Part shown: positions 17,587 through 26,168 of the stretch, in pieces | How positions within the stretch are numbered: the first letter of the stretch is position 1 | How the letters are laid out: each line of letters opens with the position of its first letter | Assembly (NCBI GenBank): GCA_002238565.1 | Contig: MPMP01000024.1 | Coordinates: 1 to 57,041 of the forward strand | Source of the DNA: Albidovulum sp. bin36 | Lineage (GTDB): Bacteria; Pseudomonadota; Alphaproteobacteria; Rhodobacterales; Rhodobacteraceae | Length of the DNA: 57,041 nucleotides | Direction of reading: 5' to 3' | Program-made: the position numbers and the translations under genes | The notes under the pieces: model-generated | What the model was told of the DNA's origin: nothing | Databases searched by the model: none | Seen by the model: only the letters and a program-made list of their open reading frames with translations

Positions 17587-18456
17587 ATGCCCAATTCTTC
17601 GACGCGCTCTCTTCAGACTCAGTCGCCGGGCTATTCGCGCTTTATCGCGCAGATGAGCGCAGGCAAGCGGCTGAGCTTCTACCTGAAGTCCAAGCCGGCT
17701 TCCGTGGCCGTTTACTTGATCGTCGTATATATCATAGTGCAGGCCGCCCTGACCGGCGCCGAGGCAATGGGCTACACATGGCGCTGGTACCGCATCCCGG
17801 ACTACCTCTTCCAGCTGACCGACGACGGCTTTCAGTGGGGCGAAATCTCGATAGGGCTGGTGAAAACCCTCCAGCTGTCCGTGCAGGCATTCGCTCTTGC
17901 CGTCGTTTTGGGGCTGATCGTCGCGCTTCTTCGGCTTTCGGGACTGCTGGTGGGCACCGGGGTCGCCGTCGGGTATCTCGAATTTGTTCGAAACATGCCT
18001 CTGCTCGTGCTGCTATATTTATTCTACTACGTGCTGGGGCCGATATTTAAATTCGATCGCTATACGGCTTCGCTGCTTTGCCTGGCCGTGTTTCATTCGG
18101 CGCTGGTCTCGGAGATTTTCCGAGCGGGCATAAACGCGGTCAATATCGGCCAGTGGGAGGCCGCCAAATCTATCGGCATGTCCTCGGCGCAGGCCTATCG
18201 CTACATAATTCTTCCGCAGTCGATAAAGTTCATGCTGCCGCCGATGACGGGCGAGGCGGTTCACCTGATAAAAAGCTCGGCGATCGTAAGCGTCATCGCC
18301 GTGGCCGAATTGACGACCATCGGACGCAACATAATTTCCGATACGTATCTTAGCTTCGAAATCTGGTTTACGATCGCTGCGGTATACATGGTTGTCACGC
18401 TGATTCTGTCGGTGTTTGTAACTTTTCTTGAGAAGAAGTACGCCGTTGCAACCTAG
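17587..18456 (+). CDS. Polar amino acid ABC transporter permease (HisQ/GlnP family), subunit 1
   Basis: A 289-residue inner-membrane protein, starting five bases after the ATPase stop at ATG 17587. An N-terminal soluble tail of about 35 residues precedes the first membrane segment. The 3-TMR PAAT domain covers about 100-285 and contains EAAKSIGMSSAQAYRYI followed by ILPQ, the ATPase docking loop. It presumably pairs with the second permease encoded at 19389-20282 to form a heterodimer. Confidence 0.92.
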   Translation: MPNSSTRSLQTQSPGYSRFIAQMSAGKRLSFYLKSKPASVAVYLIVVYIIVQAALTGAEAMGYTWRWYRIPDYLFQLTDDGFQWGEISIGLVKTLQLSVQAFALAVVLGLIVALLRLSGLLVGTGVAVGYLEFVRNMPLLVLLYLFYYVLGPIFKFDRYTASLLCLAVFHSALVSEIFRAGINAVNIGQWEAAKSIGMSSAQAYRYIILPQSIKFMLPPMTGEAVHLIKSSAIVSVIAVAELTTIGRNIISDTYLSFEIWFTIAAVYMVVTLILSVFVTFLEKKYAVAT

Positions 18457-18491
18457 AGGCAATGCCTCTTCCAAAACTGAAGGAGATAAAA

Positions 18492-19325
18492 ATGAAACTT
18501 GCAAGACGATTTTTCGGCCTCTGGCTGCTATCGGCGATGGCGGCGGTCATCGCATTGCCGGCATCCGCCCAGCAGGCGAGCCAAGCCCTGTCGAACGAGA
18601 GCGTGATCGAATCGATCAAGAAGCGCGGCGTGATCAAAATCGGCCTTTCGCTGTTCGTGCCTTGGTCGATGCGCGACAAGAATGGAGAGCTTATCGGCTT
18701 TGAACTCGATGTCGGACGAAAGCTGGCCGAGGATATGGGAGTCGATGCCGAGTTCATTCCGACGTCTTGGGACGGAATCATTCCCGCCCTGATCGCCGGC
18801 AAGTTCGATGCCATCATCAGCGGCATGTCGGTAACCGCCCAGAGGAACCTGACCGTCAACTTCACCGATCCCTATGCGTTTTCGGGACTGGCGATTCTCG
18901 CGAACCAGGAGATGACGGAAGGATTTACGCTTGAGGACTTCAACAGCCCGGACGTAACCTTCTCCGCGCGCCGCGGCGCAACCCCCGCGATCATGATCGC
19001 GAAGCACTTTCCCGAGGCCGAGCTGCTGCAGTTCGACGAGGACGGAGCATCCTCGCAGGAAGTCATCAACGGCAACGCTCACGCCACGATGGCTTCGCAG
19101 CCGACGCCGAACCGCTACGCCAGGGACTATCCGGACGTTCTCTACGTTCCGTTCGATTCCCTGTTCGACCCGCGCGGCGAAGGATTCGCAATTCGCAAGG
19201 GCGACCCCGATGCCGTCAACTACTTCAACAACTGGATAGCGCACCATTGGCGCACCGGATGGCTGGACGAGCGGCACGACTACTGGTTCGCCACCGAGGA
19301 GTGGGCCGATCAGGTCGCGCAATAA
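18492..19325 (+). CDS. Polar amino acid-binding protein (SBP family 3)
   Basis: A 277-residue periplasmic binding protein. An AAGGAGATAA Shine-Dalgarno fixes the start at ATG 18492. The Sec signal peptide covers residues 1-25 (MKLARRFFGLWLLSA, cleavage after ASA). The SBP_bac_3 core is clear: KRGVIKIGLSLFVPWSMRDK, then GELIGFELDVGRKLAEDMG and a KFDAIISGMSVTAQR segment. The ligand is probably an amino acid or related cation; specificity is not readable. It sits between the two permease genes and is followed by a strong hairpin. Confidence 0.93.
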   Translation: MKLARRFFGLWLLSAMAAVIALPASAQQASQALSNESVIESIKKRGVIKIGLSLFVPWSMRDKNGELIGFELDVGRKLAEDMGVDAEFIPTSWDGIIPALIAGKFDAIISGMSVTAQRNLTVNFTDPYAFSGLAILANQEMTEGFTLEDFNSPDVTFSARRGATPAIMIAKHFPEAELLQFDEDGASSQEVINGNAHATMASQPTPNRYARDYPDVLYVPFDSLFDPRGEGFAIRKGDPDAVNYFNNWIAHHWRTGWLDERHDYWFATEEWADQVAQ

Positions 19326-19332
19326 AATCGTA

Positions 19333-19362
19333 GCGGCCCGCCGAAAAATGGCGGCGGGCCGC
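19333..19362 (+). other. Perfect 11-bp intercistronic hairpin after the binding-protein gene
   Basis: GCGGCCCGCCG (19333-19343) pairs perfectly with CGGCGGGCCGC (19352-19362) across an 8-nt loop. No T tract follows. It lies 8 bp after the binding-protein stop and 27 bp before the second permease, a position suited to mRNA stabilisation or partial attenuation. Confidence 0.75.
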
Positions 19363-19388
19363 CTCCCGCCCGCGTCGAAAGCTGCCCC

Positions 19389-20282
19389 GTGAAAAAGATT
19401 CGAAAGAAACTGCACTGGCTCGACTTCGTGCTGATAGCAGCGCTGGTCGGCATTTTCGGCTATATCTGGTTTCAGATTGAAGGCAAGCTAAACTACAATT
19501 GGCGCTGGGAAGTCATTCCCTACTACATGTTCCGCTTCGACGAGGAAAAGGGCCGCTGGGTTTCCAACATCCTTATCCACGGCCTTGTTACGACAATTAG
19601 GATAAGTATTTACGCAAGCGTACTCGCGGTCATTCTCGGCACGATTCTGGGCCTTGCCAGATGCGCCAACAATCTGGCGATTCGCATGCTTGCTCGAACC
19701 TATCTCGAATTCCTCCGCAATATTCCTCCGCTGGTCGTTATCTTCATCTTCTTCTTTTTCCTTTCCGAACAGCTTGTCGCCGCATTCAATATCGAAGGAT
19801 GGGCGCGCGGAATCGCGCGGCAGGAAAACAACGGTATCTGGGTTTTCTTTTTCGGCGACATGCGCCGATTCCCGTCAATGATTTCAGGAGTCATCGTGCT
19901 GGCCCTGTTCGAAAGCGCCTTCGTCGGCGAGATCGTGCGGGCCGGGATCGAATCCGTCGACAGGGGGCAGCGCGAAGCGGCCCGGTCGCTCGGCATGAGC
20001 TGGTACGCCGAAACCCGCTACATCGTTCTACCGCAGGCATTGCGGAAAGTGCTTCCGCCGCTCGCCAACCAGTTCATTTCGCTGATAAAGGATAGTTCGA
20101 TCATTTCGCTGATCTCGGTTCAGGAACTGACCTACAAGACGACGGAGATCGTTTCGTCCTCCCGCATGATATTCGAAGCGTGGATTACTACGGCGGCGCT
20201 TTACTTCATTCTTTGCTTCAGCCTGTCGCTGCTTTTCCGATATCTGGAGTCGTCGTCCAAATTGGACAAAACCAAGGCTTAG
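19389..20282 (+). CDS. Polar amino acid ABC transporter permease (HisM/GlnP family), subunit 2
   Basis: A 297-residue inner-membrane protein with a short basic N-terminus (KKIRKKLHW), a first membrane helix, a periplasmic stretch (KLNYNWRWEVIPYYMFRF) and then the PAAT permease domain. The docking loop is REAARSLGMSWYAETRYI followed by VLPQ. It complements the permease at 17587-18456. The start is GTG 19389; no strong Shine-Dalgarno was seen. The P450 gene follows 34 bp downstream. Confidence 0.92.
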   Translation: MKKIRKKLHWLDFVLIAALVGIFGYIWFQIEGKLNYNWRWEVIPYYMFRFDEEKGRWVSNILIHGLVTTIRISIYASVLAVILGTILGLARCANNLAIRMLARTYLEFLRNIPPLVVIFIFFFFLSEQLVAAFNIEGWARGIARQENNGIWVFFFGDMRRFPSMISGVIVLALFESAFVGEIVRAGIESVDRGQREAARSLGMSWYAETRYIVLPQALRKVLPPLANQFISLIKDSSIISLISVQELTYKTTEIVSSSRMIFEAWITTAALYFILCFSLSLLFRYLESSSKLDKTKA

Positions 20283-20316
20283 CCGCATCTCGCTCCGCAA
20301 TTCAAGGGAGGATCCC

Positions 20317-21516
20317 ATGCTGCAGGCGGTCGATGATCTACCCGCTGTCGACTTCGCGTCGAAAGCCTACAGAATGCAGCCGTTTCCGATACTGGCCGAC
20401 TACGCCCGGCGGTGGAAGGTCGCGCGCAGCGTTCGAGGCGTCGAGATATTCGACTACGAGCTTTGCCGCGCATCGATTCTCGACAGGCGGCTCGGAACCG
20501 GGCACCCGAAGCTCATGGAGGTGCTCGGCCTGCCGGAGGGTCCTGCTCTCGACTACAAGAGCAAGTCCATATCGTTCTACAACCGAGGCGAAAGAAGGCG
20601 GAACCTCCGGCGGCCGATCGTAAAGCTGCTCGGCGACAAGGCGTCTGAAAGGTTCAGGCGCGACATACGCCGCATCGTTGCCGACGCGGTCGAGTCGCTG
20701 CCGACCGATCGCCCCATCGACTTGATCGCCTCGCTCTGCGACAAGATACCTTCCTCGCTCTACTGCTACTGGGTGAACGCGCCCGAAACGGACTGGGAAT
20801 TCATAGCCAGGACTTCGCACATCGTTCAGCAAGTCCATACGCGAGACTCCTCCCGAACACGGGAAATCGTCCAGGGATTCGAGGAATTGCTCAGCTATAT
20901 CGACCATCGCATCGAAGATCGCCGCAGCGATCCGGGAAGCGACCTGATCTCCGATTTAATTCGCGAGGCGGACGCCGGAAACCTGTCCGACGACGATCTA
21001 CGGAACTGGATCGTCAAGCTCGCCGAAGCGAACACCGACAATTCCTCGCATCAGATCGGGATCGCGATAATCGAGCTCGCGTCGAGACCCGAAACCTGGG
21101 CGCGCCTGTCAAGGAATCCTTCCCTCGCTCCCGCCGCCGTCCGCGAGGTCATGCGCTACCGCCCGCGTTCGATTTCCACGTCCCGCGAAGCGCTGGCGGA
21201 CATGGAGATGGCCGGATGCGCCGTGCCGAAGGGAACGCCGGTTTTCGCCAATTTCGGCGCGGCTCACTGGAATGCCGCCTACTATCCGGAGCCGGAACGG
21301 TTCGATATCGACCGACCCGCCCAGCCTGCGCACTTGAATTTCGGAGGCGGCGTCTTCTCGTGCGTCGGGCGGTACGTCGTCACTATCGAGGTCGAGGAAA
21401 CGATCGCGCTACTTGCAACGAGCTTTCCGAATTTGCGCCTTGAAAAGGCGGGCTTCGACCATTCGCCGATGTTCACCTCCGTAACGGATCTCGTTGCCGA
21501 GCTGGACCCCTCCTAG
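20317..21516 (+). CDS. Cytochrome P450 with atypical oxygen-activation motif
   Basis: A 399-residue soluble bacterial P450. The heme-ligand motif is F342GGGVFSC349VG with cysteine 349, and the K-helix ExxR is E277-R280. The I-helix reads A238-N-T-D241-N242-S: the usual (A/G)Gx(D/E)T(T/S) has lost its Gly and its threonine, which is Asn here. P450cin also uses Asn at this position, so activity is plausible. GGGAGG lies five bases before ATG 20317. The gene is the last of an amino-acid importer operon, so the substrate may be the imported compound or its product. No ferredoxin or reductase gene is adjacent. Confidence 0.92.
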   Translation: MLQAVDDLPAVDFASKAYRMQPFPILADYARRWKVARSVRGVEIFDYELCRASILDRRLGTGHPKLMEVLGLPEGPALDYKSKSISFYNRGERRRNLRRPIVKLLGDKASERFRRDIRRIVADAVESLPTDRPIDLIASLCDKIPSSLYCYWVNAPETDWEFIARTSHIVQQVHTRDSSRTREIVQGFEELLSYIDHRIEDRRSDPGSDLISDLIREADAGNLSDDDLRNWIVKLAEANTDNSSHQIGIAIIELASRPETWARLSRNPSLAPAAVREVMRYRPRSISTSREALADMEMAGCAVPKGTPVFANFGAAHWNAAYYPEPERFDIDRPAQPAHLNFGGGVFSCVGRYVVTIEVEETIALLATSFPNLRLEKAGFDHSPMFTSVTDLVAELDPS

Positions 21517-22427
21517 CCGAGTTTCCCGAATTCCCGGCTCGATGTCTGCCGAGGATCCCGCGCGGCCGAATCGGCGGGCGCAAGGAGTTTCGATTTTGGC
21601 GATTTCTCGCCGCGGGCTAGCCCCGCCAATTGCGTTCGGAGGCAATCCGGACCAAAGTAATCGGGCGGACGAGGGGTGTTCGTTCGGAACGATCCGCGCC
21701 GCCTCAATCAAAGAACAATGAAGGAAGCGTCAGCGACAGTTCCGGAATGAAGGCGACGAGACCGAGCGGTAGCAGCATTAGCGCAAGAAACGGTAGCACG
21801 CCGCGGGTAACTTCGGAAACCGGCGCCTTGGAAACTCCGGAAAGCTCGAAGAAATTGAGCCCGACGGGCGGCGCAAGCATCGCCAATTCAATGTTGATTA
21901 CCTCGATGATGGCGTAGTGAACCGGGTCGATTCCGAATTGGCGAAAAAGGGGTATAACCAGAGGAGCCGTGATGAGAACGATCAACAGGCCTTCCAGAAT
22001 GGTTCCAAGCACAAGCATCGCCAAATTCATGAACAACAGGAATTGCCATGCATTCAATTCAGTGGATATCACAAACTCGACAAGCTTGGCCGGCATGCGC
22101 GTTTCCGTTAGCCAGTGTCCGAACAGAAGCGCGGCGACAACGATGATTTTGATCGATGCGGAGCGCCGCATCGCGACGGCCGTAATCGGAAGCAGCTCAC
22201 GAATCGTGCAGCCGCGGTAAACGATTGGCGCCGCCAGCATGGACAGCAGTGCGGCAAGGCCGCCGGCCTCGGCAATGGTCGTATAGCCTCCGTAAATCCC
22301 GGTGAAATTAAGCGAGGGGATGGCAACCGCCGGCAAAGCCTTCATGTTTGCTACTGCGAACTGCCATAGCGACGGCATATCCGGCCGCGGCAAGTCCTTC
22401 ATGAACGCATAGAATAGCATGCCCTGG

Positions 22428-22433
22428 ATTAGC
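22428..22433 (+). repeat. Left target-site duplication of the IS1634-type element
   Basis: ATTAGC directly abuts the left end CGGAACTTTC of the element. The same six bases flank the right end at 24442-24447. Removing the element and one copy restores the dctM frame exactly. Confidence 0.85.
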
Positions 22434-24441
22434 CGGAACTTTCAGCAGATCATCCGCCCCTTCTTTCGTCCAACGCGTTGAATCGAAACGGTTTTCTGCC
22501 GCCAGCGGCGCGGACTTGCTGGGATTCTATCTTACATAAGAAATCCCTTGACTTCGCCGAAATATGCTTGTAAAAGCGTATCAACAGGCAGAAAAATACT
22601 TACATAAGAATGTCCATCCGAATCGACGAGATCCCAAACCAGTTCGGAACCAAGGCCGTCCTCCTCAGGAAGACTTGGTGCGAGGGACGGCGCGTCCGGC
22701 ACAAGACCATCGCAAACCTCTCGGGCCTCGATCCCGCCGTCGTCGACGGGTTCCGCGCCGTGATCAGGGGCGGGATCGTCCTCGACGACCCCCGCAAGGC
22801 CTTCGCGATCCGCCGGTCCCTGCCCCATGGCCACGCGGCCGCCGTGCTCGGCACGATGAAGCGGCTCGGCTTCAGGCGCATCCTCGGACGCCGGGCGGAA
22901 CGGAGCCGGGACCTCGCGCTCGCCGCCGTCGCGGCGCGGATTCTCAGCCCGGCCTCCAAGCTCGCCACCGCCAGGGCGCTGGATCCCGAGACCGCGTCGA
23001 CCAGCCTCGGATCCCTGCTCAAGCTCGGCCCCGTCGCCGGCAACGAGATGCTGGACATGCTCGACTGGCTGCTGGAGCGCCAGCCCTGGATCGAGAAGAG
23101 CCTCGCCAACCGGCACCTGAAGGGCGGGAACACGCTGATCCTCTACGACGTGAGCAGCTCGTACCTGGAGGGACGGCGCTGCCCGCTGGCGGCGTTCGGC
23201 CACAACCGCGACGGCAAGAAGGGGAAGATGCAGATCACCTACGGGCTGCTCTGCGCCGCGGACGGCTGCCCGGTGGCGGTGGAGGTGTTCGCCGGCAACG
23301 CCGGGGACCCGTCCACGGTGGCAAGCCAGGTGGACAAGGTCCGGAAGCGCTTCGGCATCGACCGCGTGGCGCTAGTGGGCGACAGGGGGATGCTGACGAC
23401 GGCGCGGATCCGCGGGGACCTCGCGCCGGCGGGGTTCGACTGGATCTCGGCCCTGAGGACCGGGGACATCCGCAAGCTGCTGCGCTCGGCCGCCCCGGTC
23501 CCGCTGGCGCCCGAGGCGCTGGTTCCCGACGCGGTGGCGGAGATCACGGGCCCGGACTTCCCCGGCGACCGGCTGATGGTCTGCCTGAACCCGAGGCTGC
23601 GGGAGGAGCGGCGGCGCAAGCGGGAGGATCTCCTTAAGGCGACGGAGGAGACGCTGGCGGCGATCGCGGCCGCCGCCGCGCGCCGGAAGCCCGGGCCGGC
23701 GAACCGCGACCAAGCCATGAAGGCCATCGGGCGGGAGGCCAACCGACGCAAGATGGAGAAGCACTTCGAGATCGCGTTCACGGACGACGGCATCTCCTGG
23801 AGCCGGCGGGAGGGGCGGATCGCCGAGGAGGCGCGGCTCGACGGCGTCTACGTGATCCGCACCAGCCTGGAGTCCGCGTCGCTTGGTCCGGAGGCCGCGG
23901 TGGAGGCGTACAAGTCGCTCGCGGCCGTGGAGCGCGCGTTCCTCGCGATGAAGACTTCGCGGCTGCGGATCCGGCCCGTGCACGTGTACTCCGAGGATCA
24001 CGTTCGCGCCCACGTGTTCCTCTGCATGCTCGCGTACCACGTGGAATGGCACATGCGCCGCCGCCTGGCGCCGATCCTGTTCGAGGACGACGACCGCGAG
24101 GCCGCCCGGGCGCGGCGGAGCTCGCCGGTGGAACCCGCGAAAGTCTCGGACAGCGCGAAGGCCAAGGCCGACACCAGGCGCACACCCGACGGGCTGCCGG
24201 TCCACAGCTTCACGACGCTTCTTTCCGACCTCGGCACGCTGACGCTGAACTACGCCTCCCTTCCCGGACGGTCCGACAGCCGGTTCCTACTGGCCTCGGA
24301 GCCGACCGAACTGCAGGCGAAGGCGTTCGCGCTGCTCGGCATGGACCCGGATCGCGATGCTTACATAAGCATGACAGCCTGATTCCGGCCGAAACCCTGT
24401 TGTGCATGGCCAAAACCGTCTTCCGGGTCAGGGAAGTTCCG
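22434..24441 (+). mobile_element. IS1634-type insertion sequence, complete, 2008 bp
   Basis: The ends are short imperfect inverted repeats: CGGAACTTTC at the left and, reading inwards, CGGAACTTCC at the right. They are flanked by the 6-bp duplication ATTAGC. The boundaries are supported independently because excision rebuilds the interrupted dctM reading frame. A single 590-codon transposase fills most of the element, with about 175 bp of leader. By eye the element is clearly GC-richer than its surroundings, suggesting recent arrival from another genome. Confidence 0.88.
22610..24382 (+). CDS. IS1634-family DDE transposase
   Basis: A 590-residue transposase. Recognisable features are the N-terminal FGTKAVLLRKTWCEGRRVRH segment typical of IS1634/IS4-group proteins, YDVSSSYLEG near residue 180 (first catalytic Asp region), LVGDRGMLTT near 255 (second Asp), and YKSLAAVERAFLAMKTSRLR near 433 with the catalytic Glu of the YREK-like signature. 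The C-terminal HVRAHVFLCMLAYHVEW helix region follows. The frame is uninterrupted, so the element may still be active. The start ATG 22610 lies just after a TTACATAAG repeat. Codon choice is strongly GC-biased compared with neighbouring genes. Confidence 0.9.
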   Translation: MSIRIDEIPNQFGTKAVLLRKTWCEGRRVRHKTIANLSGLDPAVVDGFRAVIRGGIVLDDPRKAFAIRRSLPHGHAAAVLGTMKRLGFRRILGRRAERSRDLALAAVAARILSPASKLATARALDPETASTSLGSLLKLGPVAGNEMLDMLDWLLERQPWIEKSLANRHLKGGNTLILYDVSSSYLEGRRCPLAAFGHNRDGKKGKMQITYGLLCAADGCPVAVEVFAGNAGDPSTVASQVDKVRKRFGIDRVALVGDRGMLTTARIRGDLAPAGFDWISALRTGDIRKLLRSAAPVPLAPEALVPDAVAEITGPDFPGDRLMVCLNPRLREERRRKREDLLKATEETLAAIAAAAARRKPGPANRDQAMKAIGREANRRKMEKHFEIAFTDDGISWSRREGRIAEEARLDGVYVIRTSLESASLGPEAAVEAYKSLAAVERAFLAMKTSRLRIRPVHVYSEDHVRAHVFLCMLAYHVEWHMRRRLAPILFEDDDREAARARRSSPVEPAKVSDSAKAKADTRRTPDGLPVHSFTTLLSDLGTLTLNYASLPGRSDSRFLLASEPTELQAKAFALLGMDPDRDAYISMTA

Positions 24442-24447
24442 ATTAGC
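24442..24447 (+). repeat. Right target-site duplication of the IS1634-type element
   Basis: ATTAGC immediately follows the right end of the element and duplicates 22428-22433. Confidence 0.85.
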
Positions 24448-24729
24448 CCGGGACCTACGCCCGCAAGTAAAAGGCGCGGAATGGAAATCTCGGCGATCAA
24501 CCCGTAGATCACAAGTATTATCGACGGCGGAATTAGGATGCCGAGCGTTCCCGACGCGCCGACCAGGCCCAAAGCGAACGGGCGGTCGTATCCCCGCGAC
24601 AGCATCGCGGGCACGAGAATTGTCGCCATTGCTAGCACCGTCGCTACCGAAGAACCCGAAACCGCTGCAAAAACCGTCGTTGCGCCGACGCAGGTCAGGG
24701 CTAGACCGACTTTTAGCGCGCCGAAATCG

Positions 24730-25344
24730 ACCGGCCGAGGCCGCGATGTCGACATTAACCTTTACGACACGGCGCTTTACAACATGAGCTATCTGGGCAA
24801 CTGGGCTCTAAACTCCGACTATGCTCCATCTAGAATGGAAAGGTCGGCGCATGCTTCGCTGGTTCCGTGCCAGCTGTACCGGGCCTCGGACAGATGGCTG
24901 TACATCATGTGCAACAAGGAAAAGTTCTGGCCGCTGCTTTGCAAGGGGCTCGGACTGCCGGAACTAGCGCACGACAGGCGATTCGCCAGTTTTGACCTCC
25001 GCCGCGAGCGCAGGGACGAACTGACCGAAATTCTCGACGGAGCATTGCTCAAGCATCCGGCCGACTACTGGATCAAAAGGCTTGGCGGCAAAGTGCCCGT
25101 TGCCCCTGTTCGAACACCTCGGGAAGCTCTGATTGATGGGGATCTGTCCGATTCCGGTCGAATCCAAACCTTGAGTCTTGGTTCCGGCGCCGAATTCCGA
25201 ATGCAGCGGAGCCCCATCCAAGCCGGCGGGAGCAAGAAATCGGCCCCCTGCCCTCCGTCCGGGGCCGATACCCGCCGATATTTAAGCGATGCCGGGTTCT
25301 CCAAAGAAGAAAACGACGATTTGGAGCGCCGAGGCTGTATTTGA
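24730..25344 (+). pseudogene. CaiB/BaiF family CoA-transferase, N-terminal half missing
   Basis: From about TGRGRDVDINLYDTAL (24730) onward the frame encodes the C-terminal half of a class III CoA-transferase: YRASDRWLYIMCNKEKFW, LGLPELAHDRRF and a KVPVAPVRTPREAL segment. The family is usually about 390 residues; about 200 remain. The upstream part of the open frame is antisense to the dctM remnant and is not homologous. Both genes thus lost their 5' ends at the same point, near 24725-24735. The stop is 3 bp before the GntR start. No promoter of its own is evident. Confidence 0.75.
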
Positions 25345-25347
25345 TCC

Positions 25348-26094
25348 ATGGCCTACACACTACCGAAATACCTTTTGATTGCGGACCGGTTGTTGCACGA
25401 TATCTCGACCGGGAAACTTCCGGTGGGCAGCATGCTGCCGACCGAAAGCAAGCTGACTCAGGCTTACGGGGTCAGCCGGCATACGGTTAGAAACGCGATT
25501 CAGCACCTTCGCGCCAGAGGCCAAGTCAGCTCCCGCCAGGGCAGCGGGTCCGTCTTGGTTTCGCGAGAACCGAAGGGAGGATTCGTCGAAATCGTCCAGT
25601 CAATCGATGAATTGATCGCCTTCGGCAAGGAGACGCGCCGCGAATTCGTCTGCAAGAAACTGATCGAAGCGGACGAGGCGGTGGCCAGGATGTTTCGCTG
25701 CGAGCCGGGCCGGAGCCTCGCCGAGGCGACCATGCCGAGAATTACGACCGGCTCGGAGTCAAAGCCGATTGCGTGGGTTGCAATTTGGCTCGACGCGCTA
25801 TTCGAGCCTGCGGCCGACGATTTGGAGCGCGAGCATCTCTCCGCCGCCGAAATCATCGCCAGCCGGTTCGGTCAAAGGACCGGCTCGGTTGTGCAGACCA
25901 TTCAAGCCGACATGCTGGATCCGAAAATCGGCAAGGCCCTCGGAGCCGACCCCGGCAGCGCGGCATTGGTGATTACCAAGGATTACACGACAGGACCGGA
26001 AGATCCGCCGCATCTTGTTAGCAGATCCGTTTACCCGGCTGGCTGGTTTAAGGCGGTGTCGCGCCTTGTCGAGGCGCCTGTCGACATATCTTGA
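25348..26094 (+). CDS. GntR-family regulator with UTRA domain (HutC subfamily)
   Basis: A 248-residue regulator. The winged helix occupies about residues 5-72 (LPVGSMLPTESKLTQAYGVS, then RHTVRNAIQHLRARG and a QGSGSVLV wing). The UTRA effector domain covers about 95-240 (PIAWVAIWLDALFE, LGADPGSAALVITKDYT and a VYPAGWFK end). HutC-type proteins bind small metabolites and repress nearby catabolic genes. It probably once controlled the CoA-transferase/TRAP locus now destroyed upstream, and may be an orphan. ATG 25348 follows the CoA-transferase stop closely; no clear Shine-Dalgarno. Confidence 0.88.
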   Translation: MAYTLPKYLLIADRLLHDISTGKLPVGSMLPTESKLTQAYGVSRHTVRNAIQHLRARGQVSSRQGSGSVLVSREPKGGFVEIVQSIDELIAFGKETRREFVCKKLIEADEAVARMFRCEPGRSLAEATMPRITTGSESKPIAWVAIWLDALFEPAADDLEREHLSAAEIIASRFGQRTGSVVQTIQADMLDPKIGKALGADPGSAALVITKDYTTGPEDPPHLVSRSVYPAGWFKAVSRLVEAPVDIS

Positions 26095-26168
26095 GCCTAT
26101 TTTGGTGAAATTGCGTCCAAGGCTACAATAAATCGAAATCAAGCGTATAGAACTTAGTATCGACGGGT

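Larger units (their letters stand above)
21704..24755 (-). pseudogene. dctM: TRAP transporter large permease (DctM), 5'-truncated and split by an IS element
   Basis: The N-terminal remnant (24755 to 24448) contains VFAAVSGSSVATVLAMATIL and GTLGILIPPSIILVIYGL, classic DctM motifs. The C-terminal part (22433 to 21704, ending PELSLTLPSLFFD) carries IYGGYTTIAEAGG and LEGLLIVLITAPLVIPLF. Deleting the IS (22434-24441) and one 6-bp duplicate joins the halves in frame as GVGPGLIQGMLFYAF. About 100 N-terminal residues of a normal 430-residue DctM are missing upstream, where the sequence passes into a CoA-transferase fragment. No DctP or DctQ partner is nearby. The gene is dead as a transporter. Confidence 0.88.

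Noticed and set aside
22532..24369. TTACATAAG repeats as the true IS boundaries
   Set aside because: Taking these as ends leaves extra sequence inside dctM, whereas ends at 22434 and 24441 restore the frame and give a perfect 6-bp duplication.
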